Assembly (NCBI RefSeq): GCF_014133895.1
Contig: NC_050734.1
Span: 248,001 to 312,000, forward strand
Length of the DNA stretch: 64,000 nucleotides
Source: Torulaspora globosa
Taxonomy: Eukaryota > Ascomycota > Saccharomycetes > Saccharomycetales > Saccharomycetaceae
Direction of reading: 5' to 3'
The translations under genes were made by a program, and so were the position numbers. The notes under the pieces were generated by a model, which saw only the letters and a list, made by a program, of their open reading frames with translations, was not told the origin of the DNA and did no database searches. Below are positions 29,832-40,851 of the stretch, piece by piece; position 1 is the stretch's first letter; every line of letters starts with the position of its first letter.

Positions 29832-30500
29832 ATGTCTCAAATTATCTCTCACGATATTACGCAGCCGATTCATATTCCTCAGATTGATGGCAATAGACTC
29901 AGCTCAAGGGACTCTTTAGTCTTACGGGCATTCAAGAATGATGTTTGGCTTCCCAACACGACTGTTGCAGAACAAAAGCATTGTCTGGTCTCTCGAGAGC
30001 TTTTATTCCAAATTTTGATAGTTGAAGATATTTCAAAATCTAAGCTGAGCCAGATAGAGGACATAACGGCCAGATTGAACCCAAATAATCAGAGGATCGA
30101 CCGATTGAGCAGTGGCAGAGAAAAGATAGTCATAAATCAAGTCAATGTGGAGAGCGAAGAGACAAATATCGAGACTTCGTCACCGCCAAACAAAAAAACT
30201 GTTTATAGACTGACACTGCAGGATAAATCTGGGGCTATCTTCTTCGCGTTGAACGTAACGAACTTGCCCTGGTTGTCTGTCTGTATGTTGGGTTCGAAGC
30301 TGATTATTAGTATGGGAACACAGTTCATTAGAGGTGTTTTCCTGCTGAACGATACCAACTGCATATTCTTAGGCGGTGTCAATCAAACATGGAATGAGAA
30401 CCGCGAACTCAAGCTTCAAGATTACTTAGAGTCGAAGCTTCAAAGAGAAAGTGAATCTCAACTATCCTCGAATACTAAGAAGAGGAAGGCTACACAATAA
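29832..30500 (+). CDS. RMI1: Rmi1, RecQ-Top3 complex subunit
   Basis: Rmi1 is the OB-fold subunit of the Sgs1-Top3-Rmi1 complex that dissolves double Holliday junctions and stimulates Top3 decatenation. The protein is 222 residues (S. cerevisiae 241). Recognition rests on the N-terminal helices plus OB-fold strands (KTVYRLTLQDKSGAIFFALN, LGSKLIISMGTQFIRGVFLL), the acidic/Asn-rich insert near 95-115 and the lysine-rich tail, together with synteny between TRS23 and MET12. The ATG at 29832 has a poor context, and an out-of-frame ATG lies 11 bases upstream (29821). It converges on MET12 with a 25-bp gap. Confidence 0.88.
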   Translation: MSQIISHDITQPIHIPQIDGNRLSSRDSLVLRAFKNDVWLPNTTVAEQKHCLVSRELLFQILIVEDISKSKLSQIEDITARLNPNNQRIDRLSSGREKIVINQVNVESEETNIETSSPPNKKTVYRLTLQDKSGAIFFALNVTNLPWLSVCMLGSKLIISMGTQFIRGVFLLNDTNCIFLGGVNQTWNENRELKLQDYLESKLQRESESQLSSNTKKRKATQ

Positions 30501-30525
30501 GGATACACACTAAAGCAAAGTTCAC

Positions 30526-32487
<1,962 letters not shown>

Positions 32488-32656
32488 CTACTCCAATCAA
32501 GAGCCTGGACCCTCCTAGTTGAGTTCTATGCTATTCTGCTGAACTTGTCTATAGTGAAATTTCAGCGTAAGCCATAATAGAAAACGCATCTTACCATCTT
32601 ATAACAAGGCATCTCACCAAGACACATGGGCTGAAACCTCGAATCACTGACTTGCG

Positions 32657-35600
32657 ATGGCCAGCTTGTTTATCCAAGAAGATTCGGACGATGAGTCGCT
32701 ACAGCAGGAGCTTTCGAGGCAGATAAGCTCCAGGAAGAACCATGAAGAGGCCTTGCTGCCGCAGCAGACAATGCTACCAGAAGATCCCCACATAGAAAGA
32801 GATGCTACAGGACCTTCAGACGATGAGAAACCGTTGTATCCTCTCATTCCGCGGGAGGATAGTGGAGCGAATTTGAAACCGAATATAGAGGACATCAGGG
32901 AAGTCGATATCCAATTGAATCTACCTTTGAGCTTCCAGCGTCAGGTCGTTGAAAACGTACTGGTTGCTGATGATCCGCTTGTCGTGATAGGTAAGGGCCT
33001 CTGCATGATTGTCATTGTGGCTAATCTGCTTCATGTGCTGGGGACGCCAACAAGAATCAATGGCATTTCAAAAAGATCATTGGTCCTAGTGCTTAATGCC
33101 AAGCCGAGCGATAATATACATATAAGCGATGAGCTGCAGGAACTGTCGGCTCTTTCTAGCTTTGAAAACCCTCAAGATGAGGAACCGAGACCATTTCATG
33201 TCATTAATGCTGACTCGCAAACATTGGAAAAGAGGAGACAACTGTACTTATCTGGCGGCATATTCAGTGTAACGTCCAGAATCCTCATAGTGGACCTGCT
33301 TTCAGGTGTGCTACATCCTAACAAGATCACCGGTATCGTTATCCTGAACGCCGAGAGTTTGAAGGAATACTCGAACGAATCCTTTATTCTGGAGATCTAT
33401 CGGTCTATGAACAAATGGGGGTTTGTGAAGGCTTTTTCTGAGTCTGCAGAGTCATTTGTCATGGAGTTTTCCCCTTTGATGAGGAAAATGAAGGACCTGA
33501 GACTCAAGAATGTGTTGCTATGGCCTCGCTTCAGAGTGGAGATATCTCAGTGCCTGAATAATGCTATTAACCCAAAGGAAAACAAAGTTGTGGAGGTCAA
33601 AGTTTCATTGACAAATTCAATGTCACAAATACAGTTTGGTCTCATAGAGTGTTTAAAGAAGTGCCTGGCAGAGTTGCAAAGAAAAACACCCGAATTGTTT
33701 CGAGATTGGTGGAGCATGGCAAACTCACTCGATGCTCACTTTATTAAGTCGATCGACATGGTTATGATTCCGAACTGGCATCGTATTTCATATGAGGCCA
33801 AACAATTAATCAAGGATATACGATTTCTGAGGAATCTCATGAAGCTTTTGGTGAGTGGTGACGCCGTTGACTTTTACGAAGAGATCCAATTGAGCCTGGA
33901 GGCGAATAAACCATCAATATCCCGTAAGTACACAGAGTCGCCATGGTTAATGGCTGATGAATCTCAAATGGTCGTTTCTTATGCCAAGAAGAGAATCTTC
34001 AACGATGGCAAGTATTGCCTGGAAGACATGCCGAAGTGGGACCAACTTATCAACATTCTCGATGAAATTTCGTATCAGAGAGCTTCAAAAGACTATCTTG
34101 GCCCTACATTAATTATGTGCTCCGATGCAGCGACGTGTATGCAACTGACCAGAGTGTTGAGCCTTGCTGATGAGAAAGATGGCTTCAGGAAGAATATGCT
34201 GCACAAATTACAGATTTACAAGGATCGCCGAGAAGATCGGAAACAAATGGTCAGAGAAGTGCGAGATAAAGAACCGGAGCGGGCCACCGAGTTGAACGTG
34301 AGTACCGCTTTTGCTAAAGAGCAGCTTACGACAAAAAGGCGACGAACGAGGGGAGCAGCAGCGGTTGCCGCTGTTCAACGATTGAAGAATGCTGGCATCG
34401 GAGAGGACATCGAAGCAGTCATTGACACCTACAGTGTCAAACAGGAAATTGAGGGATCGCACGGTGATGAAAGCCGCCCTGATGGAGAAGACTATGAAAT
34501 GCTCCCTATCTTGGATGAAAGCGATTCGCATGTTCTCGATCAAGGTGACGAGGATATGATGGAAATGTTAAAAAGCGATTTAAGTCGGAAGATTTGGGAA
34601 CAAAGAGCTAAAAACTACTCATACGTCAACACTGGTGATGAAATTATTGTCGAAAGATTTGACAAGGTAAGCGACGATACATTTCTGCAGGAGCTAATGC
34701 CCTCCTTTATTGTGATGTATGAGCCTGATCTTTGCTTTATACGTAGAGTTGAGGTTCATCGAGCTATCCACAAAGAAATCCCGTCAAAGGTCTTCTTTAT
34801 GTATTATGGAGATAGCGTTGAGGAACAAGGGCATCTTGCGGCAATCAAGAAAGAAAAAGACGCTTTCACGAAACTTATCAGAGAGCACTCCATGCTAGCG
34901 CATCATTTTGAAGCTGACGAAGATTTATCTCATTATCATAACCTTGCAGAGCGGAAGCTTAAATTGAGTCGCCTCAGGAAAAATAACACAAGAGCAGCAG
35001 GTGGCCAGGCAGGATTATCAGAAATGACTCAGGATATTGTTATCGTTGATACTCGTGAATTCAATGCTTCGCTTCCTGGTTTACTTTATAGGTATGGTGT
35101 TCGAGTAGTGCCTTGCATGCTGACGGTGGGTGACTATATCATTGCTCCCGACATATGCCTAGAAAGAAAATCCATTTCCGATCTTATTGGATCTCTGCAT
35201 AATAACAGGCTTGTCTCCCAGTGTAAGAAAATGGCCAAGTATTATAAATACCCAACGTTACTAATTGAGTTCGATCAGGGCCAATCATTCTCACTTGAAC
35301 CATTCAGCGAGAGAAGGAATTATCGAAACAAAGATTCTTCTACAGTACATCCGATTTCAAGCAAGTTATCACAGGACGAAATTCAGATGCAGCTAGCAAA
35401 ATTGGTGATGAGATTTCCCAGTCTAAGACTAATTTGGTCATCATCACCACTGCAGAGCGTCAATATAATACTTGAATTAAAAATTGGTAGGGAACAACCA
35501 GATCCGACGATGTCTGTAAGTTTCGGCTCTACGACAGGGCAGAAGAATCCGGCAGTGAAGAAAAATAAAGACCCTTCTGCAGATCAGGAGAGGCTCACGA

Positions 35601-35794
35601 AGCTTCTCGATGTTCCTGGTATTTCCAAAGTTGAGTATTTTAATATTCGAAGGAAAGTTAAAAGCTTTAAAAGACTGTCTGCCATGTCACAGCAAGATTT
35701 GACGGATTTATTTGGCGACGACCTGAGGCAGAGAATCAATCATTTTCTTCAGGTTGAAGAACTTGAAGGTGAGGGTACCGGTGAAGATACATAA
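32657..35794 (+). CDS. RAD1: Rad1, XPF-type structure-specific endonuclease
   Basis: Rad1 pairs with Rad10 to cut at single/double-strand junctions in nucleotide excision repair and single-strand annealing. The 1045-residue protein (S. cerevisiae 1100) has the degenerate helicase-like N-terminal half (FQRQVVENVLVADDPLVVIG; RILIVDLLSGVLHPNKITGIVIL), a charged central linker rich in Lys/Arg and Glu, and the C-terminal nuclease with IVDTREF near 795 and the catalytic ERKSISD near 836-842. Helix-hairpin-helix sequences (LLDVPGISKVEYFNIRRKV) follow near 985-1005 and would bind Rad10. ATG at 32657 is the first in frame. Confidence 0.97.
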   Translation: MASLFIQEDSDDESLQQELSRQISSRKNHEEALLPQQTMLPEDPHIERDATGPSDDEKPLYPLIPREDSGANLKPNIEDIREVDIQLNLPLSFQRQVVENVLVADDPLVVIGKGLCMIVIVANLLHVLGTPTRINGISKRSLVLVLNAKPSDNIHISDELQELSALSSFENPQDEEPRPFHVINADSQTLEKRRQLYLSGGIFSVTSRILIVDLLSGVLHPNKITGIVILNAESLKEYSNESFILEIYRSMNKWGFVKAFSESAESFVMEFSPLMRKMKDLRLKNVLLWPRFRVEISQCLNNAINPKENKVVEVKVSLTNSMSQIQFGLIECLKKCLAELQRKTPELFRDWWSMANSLDAHFIKSIDMVMIPNWHRISYEAKQLIKDIRFLRNLMKLLVSGDAVDFYEEIQLSLEANKPSISRKYTESPWLMADESQMVVSYAKKRIFNDGKYCLEDMPKWDQLINILDEISYQRASKDYLGPTLIMCSDAATCMQLTRVLSLADEKDGFRKNMLHKLQIYKDRREDRKQMVREVRDKEPERATELNVSTAFAKEQLTTKRRRTRGAAAVAAVQRLKNAGIGEDIEAVIDTYSVKQEIEGSHGDESRPDGEDYEMLPILDESDSHVLDQGDEDMMEMLKSDLSRKIWEQRAKNYSYVNTGDEIIVERFDKVSDDTFLQELMPSFIVMYEPDLCFIRRVEVHRAIHKEIPSKVFFMYYGDSVEEQGHLAAIKKEKDAFTKLIREHSMLAHHFEADEDLSHYHNLAERKLKLSRLRKNNTRAAGGQAGLSEMTQDIVIVDTREFNASLPGLLYRYGVRVVPCMLTVGDYIIAPDICLERKSISDLIGSLHNNRLVSQCKKMAKYYKYPTLLIEFDQGQSFSLEPFSERRNYRNKDSSTVHPISSKLSQDEIQMQLAKLVMRFPSLRLIWSSSPLQSVNIILELKIGREQPDPTMSVSFGSTTGQKNPAVKKNKDPSADQERLTKLLDVPGISKVEYFNIRRKVKSFKRLSAMSQQDLTDLFGDDLRQRINHFLQVEELEGEGTGEDT

Positions 35795-35926
35795 ATCGAG
35801 GCGGTGCCTACCTCTACAAGATGCGCGATACTTTCAAGTAGATTACAATAATGGGTCTGACGTTTAAATTATCTAACCAAATAACTGCATCTCTGGCCGG
35901 TTATCCGACAGCTTAGAAAAACAGAA

Positions 35927-38900
35927 TTAAGCTGGAGATTTCGCTTTGACCAAATGAGATAGGACCCTGTTACGTACTCGGTACAATCTCTCATTCTGCT
36001 TCGAAATTTCTGGATCTGTTACAGAATGAGTGCTAAAGGTATAGCTTTGACACTCTGAAGGTAGCAGTCCGGGAATAGAAGCTAATGTTTCACAAACGCC
36101 AAAAATTCCCCTGTCTGATTTACCTGCCAGCTCTAAACTTTTTTCAACCATTAGCGAAGTGACTTCGATTGCTTTGGAGCTGATCGATAGGAGTAACCTT
36201 CTTAGATGCAGCAGATTCCTATCGGTGCGAAGACCGATATTTGAGAGCACATCGCTGAGCCTTCTCAGGCTTGCTCCTATGTTTTCTTCGGCAGTTAGCC
36301 ACCTCAAAGGAACATTTTCAAATTTAATGTCACGAACTGGAGCCTCGTTAGTATCCAAGAAGTTGATCAAGGTTAGGAGGCAAGTCAAACTTTGAGCAAT
36401 AACAGGAGCCTTTTCCTCAATTAAGGAGGGAGTCGTATCAGCCTGCATGAAAGGAATCAGCGACAATAAGAAGGAAACCACATCGTTCAATAGCCTAAAG
36501 CTGTCCCCATCACAATATGCGTTGACTAAATGATAAACAATGTCCTTTTGACAATTTCCATCATTTCCATAGCCCTCAGATGGAAATAAAAGAAGCACTT
36601 CTTTGAACAGTCGCCTATTGGGATGGTCTAACGAAAGCAATTTTGCAAAAATATCGGCACTAAACCCGCTATAATGTCCCTTATTAATTGGGCGCTCCGC
36701 GTAGGTAAGAACATGCGAGTCCTGCTCTGGCATAGTCTTCCTAGGCTCTCCAAAACTCAAAACTAACATCAAAATCAGAAAGCATTCCAGCTGACTATTG
36801 ATCTCATAAGCATGACATATATTTGTTAAGGTCACAATAGTGTCTTTCTTGAAGTTGAATGCCTTGCGGTGGAAAATAAGCATATTAGGATTCAGGAACA
36901 GCATCCAAAGAAGATCTAGATAGAATCTCTTCAGAAAGGTATTCTTTGCCATAAGCTTTGAATTCTTTTCCGAAAATGAGAAGTTTCTAAGAATCATGGA
37001 TATTGTCGATATCTGGTCGGTAATCGATATATTCTTATCTTCCGCACCTCTTGTGTTCACTTTTGTAAAAACTGTGTCTATCTCATCATTAATGCTTTTG
37101 AGTGACTGTAGATATGAGGGTACAGAGAGATCTGAGAATGGTTGTCCTGGGAAGTCTTTAAGCGGTTCCGGAAGAACGTCCCATCCAATCGAATTGTCTT
37201 GTGTCTCTGATCGATGGCTATCTCCCCTTGAGTTTGCATTGGCCTCCTCTGCCTTCGGTGTTTGTGCTGGCGTCAAGGCAAAAATAGACGATTGTTGCAA
37301 ATCTTCACCAGTCAAAGAATCAACAGCAATAACTTTATCATTTTCAGACATATTTTCGGCATGCTGCTTGTATCGATCAAATATTTCATTTATAAGGTCA
37401 TTTGTCTTTGAGTATGAGGTCAAGCGATCATCTAGGAAAGCGTTTACGTCATACTCCTCGCAATACCCTGCTTTGTAGTTGTATGAATCTGCTGCGATAT
37501 CGCCCAGGCCTCCTGTATTTATCTCCTCTGTCACTTTAATGAGACTAACATTTTTTGGCGAGGGATTGTCATTGTGATCTGCATGGCGGGCTGAATGATT
37601 AGAACCAATATTTCGGGTAAATATATCCCTGAGAAGCTTTATGCCCAAAATACAAATTGCGTCCAATGTTTCGGGATACCTGTCTAAAGGAACCTTAAGT
37701 ACGGAATCTGCACTGGCAACAAGCAAAGTATTCAGAGCCGTATTAACCTCTCCAAGATCATTGGACTGCAATGACATGGATACCGCATGCAAGTTTACAG
37801 TCCCCAATTCAGGCGGAAAGAGGAATATCGGCTTATTTGCTTCAATTTTTTCTCCAATCTGAGAAAGGTAATTCATATCATAGCCGCTTGTCAAATTCAT
37901 TTGTCTCTGGCTTGGTTTGTAATTTCTTGCGAGCCCTCTTTTATATACTTTGGGCAGCTTAGCCAGTTCCTGTTGATACTGTTGGCGGATCATTTCTTTC
38001 TGTCTTTGAAGCTGATGTTCAACAAGGAGTCTCTGCTTTTGCTGTTGCTCCAAGATCGCCTGCTGTTGCTTTCTTAACATCTCTTCCTGTTGCCTTCGTT
38101 CCAATTCAAGTTCTTTCTTAGTTTTCTTCTTTTGTCTTGGTTTCCTTGGCTTCTTGGGCTTAGGAGCAATGCTTGGCTTCTGCTGCATGGACTGCTGCAT
38201 TTGTTGCATTGTCGGCTGCTGCTTGAATGAACTTATATTGGTGGGAGTAGCCGACGAGTTTGGTGTTGAAGCGAGAGCTTGATTGAACGCATTGTTTTCT
38301 GGCTTGGAATTCGCTTGTATCTTTCGTATGAGTTCTTGGAAGAACTGCTGAAAGAATATTTTCTTAGCCTGCGATTCCTTGAGGCCTTCGGGAGACGCAA
38401 GATACTTTTCATATGGCAGTACGATCCTGTAATAAACCGATGCAAGCTGTTGGGAGTCTTGAATTTGCAGCTTTTGAGAAAGCAGATCCCAACGCTGTGT
38501 TCTTGAGACTTGCTCACCGCCTCCCAGTCTCTGGACCAACATGAACAGAATAAACAGATTAACTTTCTTACCATGAATTTCAGGAATAGATTGCAACGGC
38601 ATATTTCTCCTTTTACAATTCTCAATAAGTGACTTCATAAACAGCTCGTATTGCTTGTTATTCAGCTCAATAGATATCTTCTTCTGGAGTTCAGGACTTA
38701 AGTTCTGCAGAACTGAACCACCACGATAGTTGAATGCTTGCTGGTACTGTGGTTGTGGTTGCTGATGCTGCTGTTGCTCTTGCTGTTGCTGTTGCTGCTG
38801 TTGTTGTTTGGCTTGCAATGAGGCAATCATCGCTGCTCTTTCGGCGTAAGCCTTACCACTGTTCTCTTGAACAGGAAGAGCACGAGCTGGATCATTGCTG

Positions 38901-39259
38901 CTTTGGACGATCGGAGAATGCTGGCTGGAGTAGCCCTGCTGATAATTATTGTTATTGAACATAAGTATCTGTTGTGGCGTAGCTGCGCCCACGGCTGGAC
39001 TGTTTGGATTGTTGTTAGCAACCGGGTTAGCGGAAATGTTAGAGCTGCTCATCGGCGTGAACATCTGCTGTGGTGACATGGATATGTGGTTATTGGACAT
39101 GTTTTGGCCATTCGAAGTTTCCGAGATAGAGTTTCTTGCCAAGATAGCCTGCGGAGATAAACTTGTAGAGTCGTTATCATGAGTAGACCGTGTGTCGAAA
39201 TAGTTTACATTGCCATTTTCTGGCTTTGTATCGTCATTTCCCATATTGAAGAAATCCAT
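35927..39259 (-). CDS. SWI1: Swi1, ARID subunit of SWI/SNF
   Basis: Swi1 is the ARID-containing subunit of the SWI/SNF chromatin remodeller and in S. cerevisiae can form the [SWI+] prion. The protein is 1110 residues (S. cerevisiae 1314). It starts MDFFNMGNDD from ATG 39259; the frame's GTG at 39268 is not used. An Asn/Ser/Gln-rich low-complexity N-terminus contains a long glutamine run (about residues 147-170), the ARID lies at about 200-295 (NNKQYELFMKSL; LFILFMLVQRLGG; YYRIVLPYE), a basic Gln/Lys helix at about 370-450, and a conserved C-terminal half (FLFPPELGTVNLHAVSMSLQS; INTRGAED-like NTRGAED). The strand is opposite to that expected from S. cerevisiae gene order around RAD1. Confidence 0.96.
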   Translation of the reverse strand: MDFFNMGNDDTKPENGNVNYFDTRSTHDNDSTSLSPQAILARNSISETSNGQNMSNNHISMSPQQMFTPMSSSNISANPVANNNPNSPAVGAATPQQILMFNNNNYQQGYSSQHSPIVQSSNDPARALPVQENSGKAYAERAAMIASLQAKQQQQQQQQQEQQQHQQPQPQYQQAFNYRGGSVLQNLSPELQKKISIELNNKQYELFMKSLIENCKRRNMPLQSIPEIHGKKVNLFILFMLVQRLGGGEQVSRTQRWDLLSQKLQIQDSQQLASVYYRIVLPYEKYLASPEGLKESQAKKIFFQQFFQELIRKIQANSKPENNAFNQALASTPNSSATPTNISSFKQQPTMQQMQQSMQQKPSIAPKPKKPRKPRQKKKTKKELELERRQQEEMLRKQQQAILEQQQKQRLLVEHQLQRQKEMIRQQYQQELAKLPKVYKRGLARNYKPSQRQMNLTSGYDMNYLSQIGEKIEANKPIFLFPPELGTVNLHAVSMSLQSNDLGEVNTALNTLLVASADSVLKVPLDRYPETLDAICILGIKLLRDIFTRNIGSNHSARHADHNDNPSPKNVSLIKVTEEINTGGLGDIAADSYNYKAGYCEEYDVNAFLDDRLTSYSKTNDLINEIFDRYKQHAENMSENDKVIAVDSLTGEDLQQSSIFALTPAQTPKAEEANANSRGDSHRSETQDNSIGWDVLPEPLKDFPGQPFSDLSVPSYLQSLKSINDEIDTVFTKVNTRGAEDKNISITDQISTISMILRNFSFSEKNSKLMAKNTFLKRFYLDLLWMLFLNPNMLIFHRKAFNFKKDTIVTLTNICHAYEINSQLECFLILMLVLSFGEPRKTMPEQDSHVLTYAERPINKGHYSGFSADIFAKLLSLDHPNRRLFKEVLLLFPSEGYGNDGNCQKDIVYHLVNAYCDGDSFRLLNDVVSFLLSLIPFMQADTTPSLIEEKAPVIAQSLTCLLTLINFLDTNEAPVRDIKFENVPLRWLTAEENIGASLRRLSDVLSNIGLRTDRNLLHLRRLLLSISSKAIEVTSLMVEKSLELAGKSDRGIFGVCETLASIPGLLPSECQSYTFSTHSVTDPEISKQNERLYRVRNRVLSHLVKAKSPA
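38759..38816. repeat. Polyglutamine-coding repeat in SWI1
   Basis: An imperfect CTG/TTG tract encodes a Gln run with a few His and Glu residues. It is shorter than the Asn/Gln-rich prion-determining region of S. cerevisiae Swi1 but in the corresponding N-terminal part. Confidence 0.8.
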
Positions 39260-39546
39260 CTTGAACACTGTGATCCGTTAAGAGAAAAGCGACAACTAAA
39301 TGAGTAGATGTTGTAATGTCAATTAGACTAACTCTATAACTAGATATCAGCTTCAGCTATGGGCGTTCCTTTCCTCTGCTTCTTATGTTTTCTCCTTCTG
39401 CCGTGTGTCAATGCTTGCTTGGCTGTTGATGTTATTAAGCGAGTCATCGGGTCTTGCTAGTTCCTCGTCCTCTAGGTCAAAGAATTAGAAAGTGAGAAAA
39501 GAATAAGTATAAAGCTCGTAATTATTTATAATAAATGCATTACTGG

Positions 39547-40647
39547 CTAGAAGAAGAGTCTGTTATACCATCTGCTGTTTTTCTCCTCCAGTTTTGAAGT
39601 GTAAAGTTGCATCTCTCGCCAACAATCTCGCCCAAAATTGCAGCCTGCCATGTTGACGACAAAGTCTCTCTCCTCGCCATTGTAAAAATACCTCTTGTCA
39701 TTGCTGAACTCGGAACATGCACCGGGCGGGAAAGCATTGATAGACCTGAGGGGCAAGAACCCCACTCTTGACCTGATCCATCCCTCATTAGTGTACAAGG
39801 CCTCGAGCACATCCTGTTCTCTGTGTTCCCAGACCATATGCTTTTGTTCATACATGACAGGTTCCCACCACAGCTCTAGGAGTAATCGCGACCAATCTGT
39901 ATTCTTGATAAAAAACGATCCCAAATTAAAACCACCGCAGTCCTGTGTTATCAATAAATTCAGCTCCTCCGTGTAGTCTATGTAGGGAATATCGGTTTCG
40001 ATATTCAATGGGTTGAAACTCTCCAGCGTCCTATCTGTCAAGTTGTTCAATCTGTTGAAAATATGCTCCTCTAGCGAGAATTCCGGTTCCATGATCAAAG
40101 TATCCATATCCAGCCACCAAAACCACTCTGCCGTTGAAAACTCCCTCATTGCTTGCTTCAAAATGTCCACTTTTTGCCAACCTTCTCGGTACTCATGCGA
40201 ATATCTCTTGGCCACCGTCAGATCTTTGATGGTTAGTCCATACCCGTGTCTTTTCGCATAAGCCACTTTGTTGTTTATTGAGATCTTCTCAATCGCCCAC
40301 TCTTGCTCATTCTTCCACTTGAGCACTCCGCCGCCCTCATTGGCTGCTAATATAATGACGATGGAGGGATCTTTTCTCCAACCTCTCCAGCTCAACAGAG
40401 ACCTTATCCAGGACGTCGATCCGGATGTTTTTCCACCCAACTCCTTCACATCGCTTCGGGAATATCTGTTGAGTAACGATGCTGGGGACCTTTCTAACTG
40501 CTTTCCCATGTGCTTCACCCTGTTGTGCTCGAGCAGCGGCGAACTGCTGCCATCATCTCTGATCCAGAATATCAGAAAGCAAATCATCACGACAAAATAC
40601 ACCGGCTTTTTAAACCTAGCATATTTAGTCAGCAAGAACCCACTCAT
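39547..40647 (-). CDS. MNN10: Mnn10, Golgi alpha-1,6-mannosyltransferase
   Basis: Mnn10 is a subunit of the M-Pol II complex that extends the alpha-1,6 mannan backbone of N-glycans in the cis Golgi. It is a GT34 type II membrane protein. The 366-residue product from ATG 40647 has a short cytosolic basic tail, one membrane anchor at about 16-29 (VYFVVMICFLIFWI), a stem, and the catalytic domain beginning at about 95 (IVIILAANEGGGVLKWK). The metal-binding DxD is in WWLDMDTLI near residue 180, and QDCGGFNLGSFFIKN and MAGCNFGRDCW are conserved. The frame's upstream GTG at 40683 is not used. S. cerevisiae Mnn10 is 393 residues. It lies directly downstream of PEX5 on the same strand. Confidence 0.95.
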   Translation of the reverse strand: MSGFLLTKYARFKKPVYFVVMICFLIFWIRDDGSSSPLLEHNRVKHMGKQLERSPASLLNRYSRSDVKELGGKTSGSTSWIRSLLSWRGWRKDPSIVIILAANEGGGVLKWKNEQEWAIEKISINNKVAYAKRHGYGLTIKDLTVAKRYSHEYREGWQKVDILKQAMREFSTAEWFWWLDMDTLIMEPEFSLEEHIFNRLNNLTDRTLESFNPLNIETDIPYIDYTEELNLLITQDCGGFNLGSFFIKNTDWSRLLLELWWEPVMYEQKHMVWEHREQDVLEALYTNEGWIRSRVGFLPLRSINAFPPGACSEFSNDKRYFYNGEERDFVVNMAGCNFGRDCWREMQLYTSKLEEKNSRWYNRLFF

Positions 40648-40851
40648 CCTGAATCGCCAGCTACAGCTGCTTACCGGTCTCACAACCTACTCAATGCTGG
40701 AGCTTTGTATCTATTACCGATTCTTGAGATGGGCCTCTAAGTTCGAATAGATGTCAATACATGAAAAATCATTACAGACGTATAAAGATGGCTAAAATAT
40801 GAATACCTAAGGCCTTAAAGAGCATTGGATCTGGGCTTGAGCTTGGGGTGC

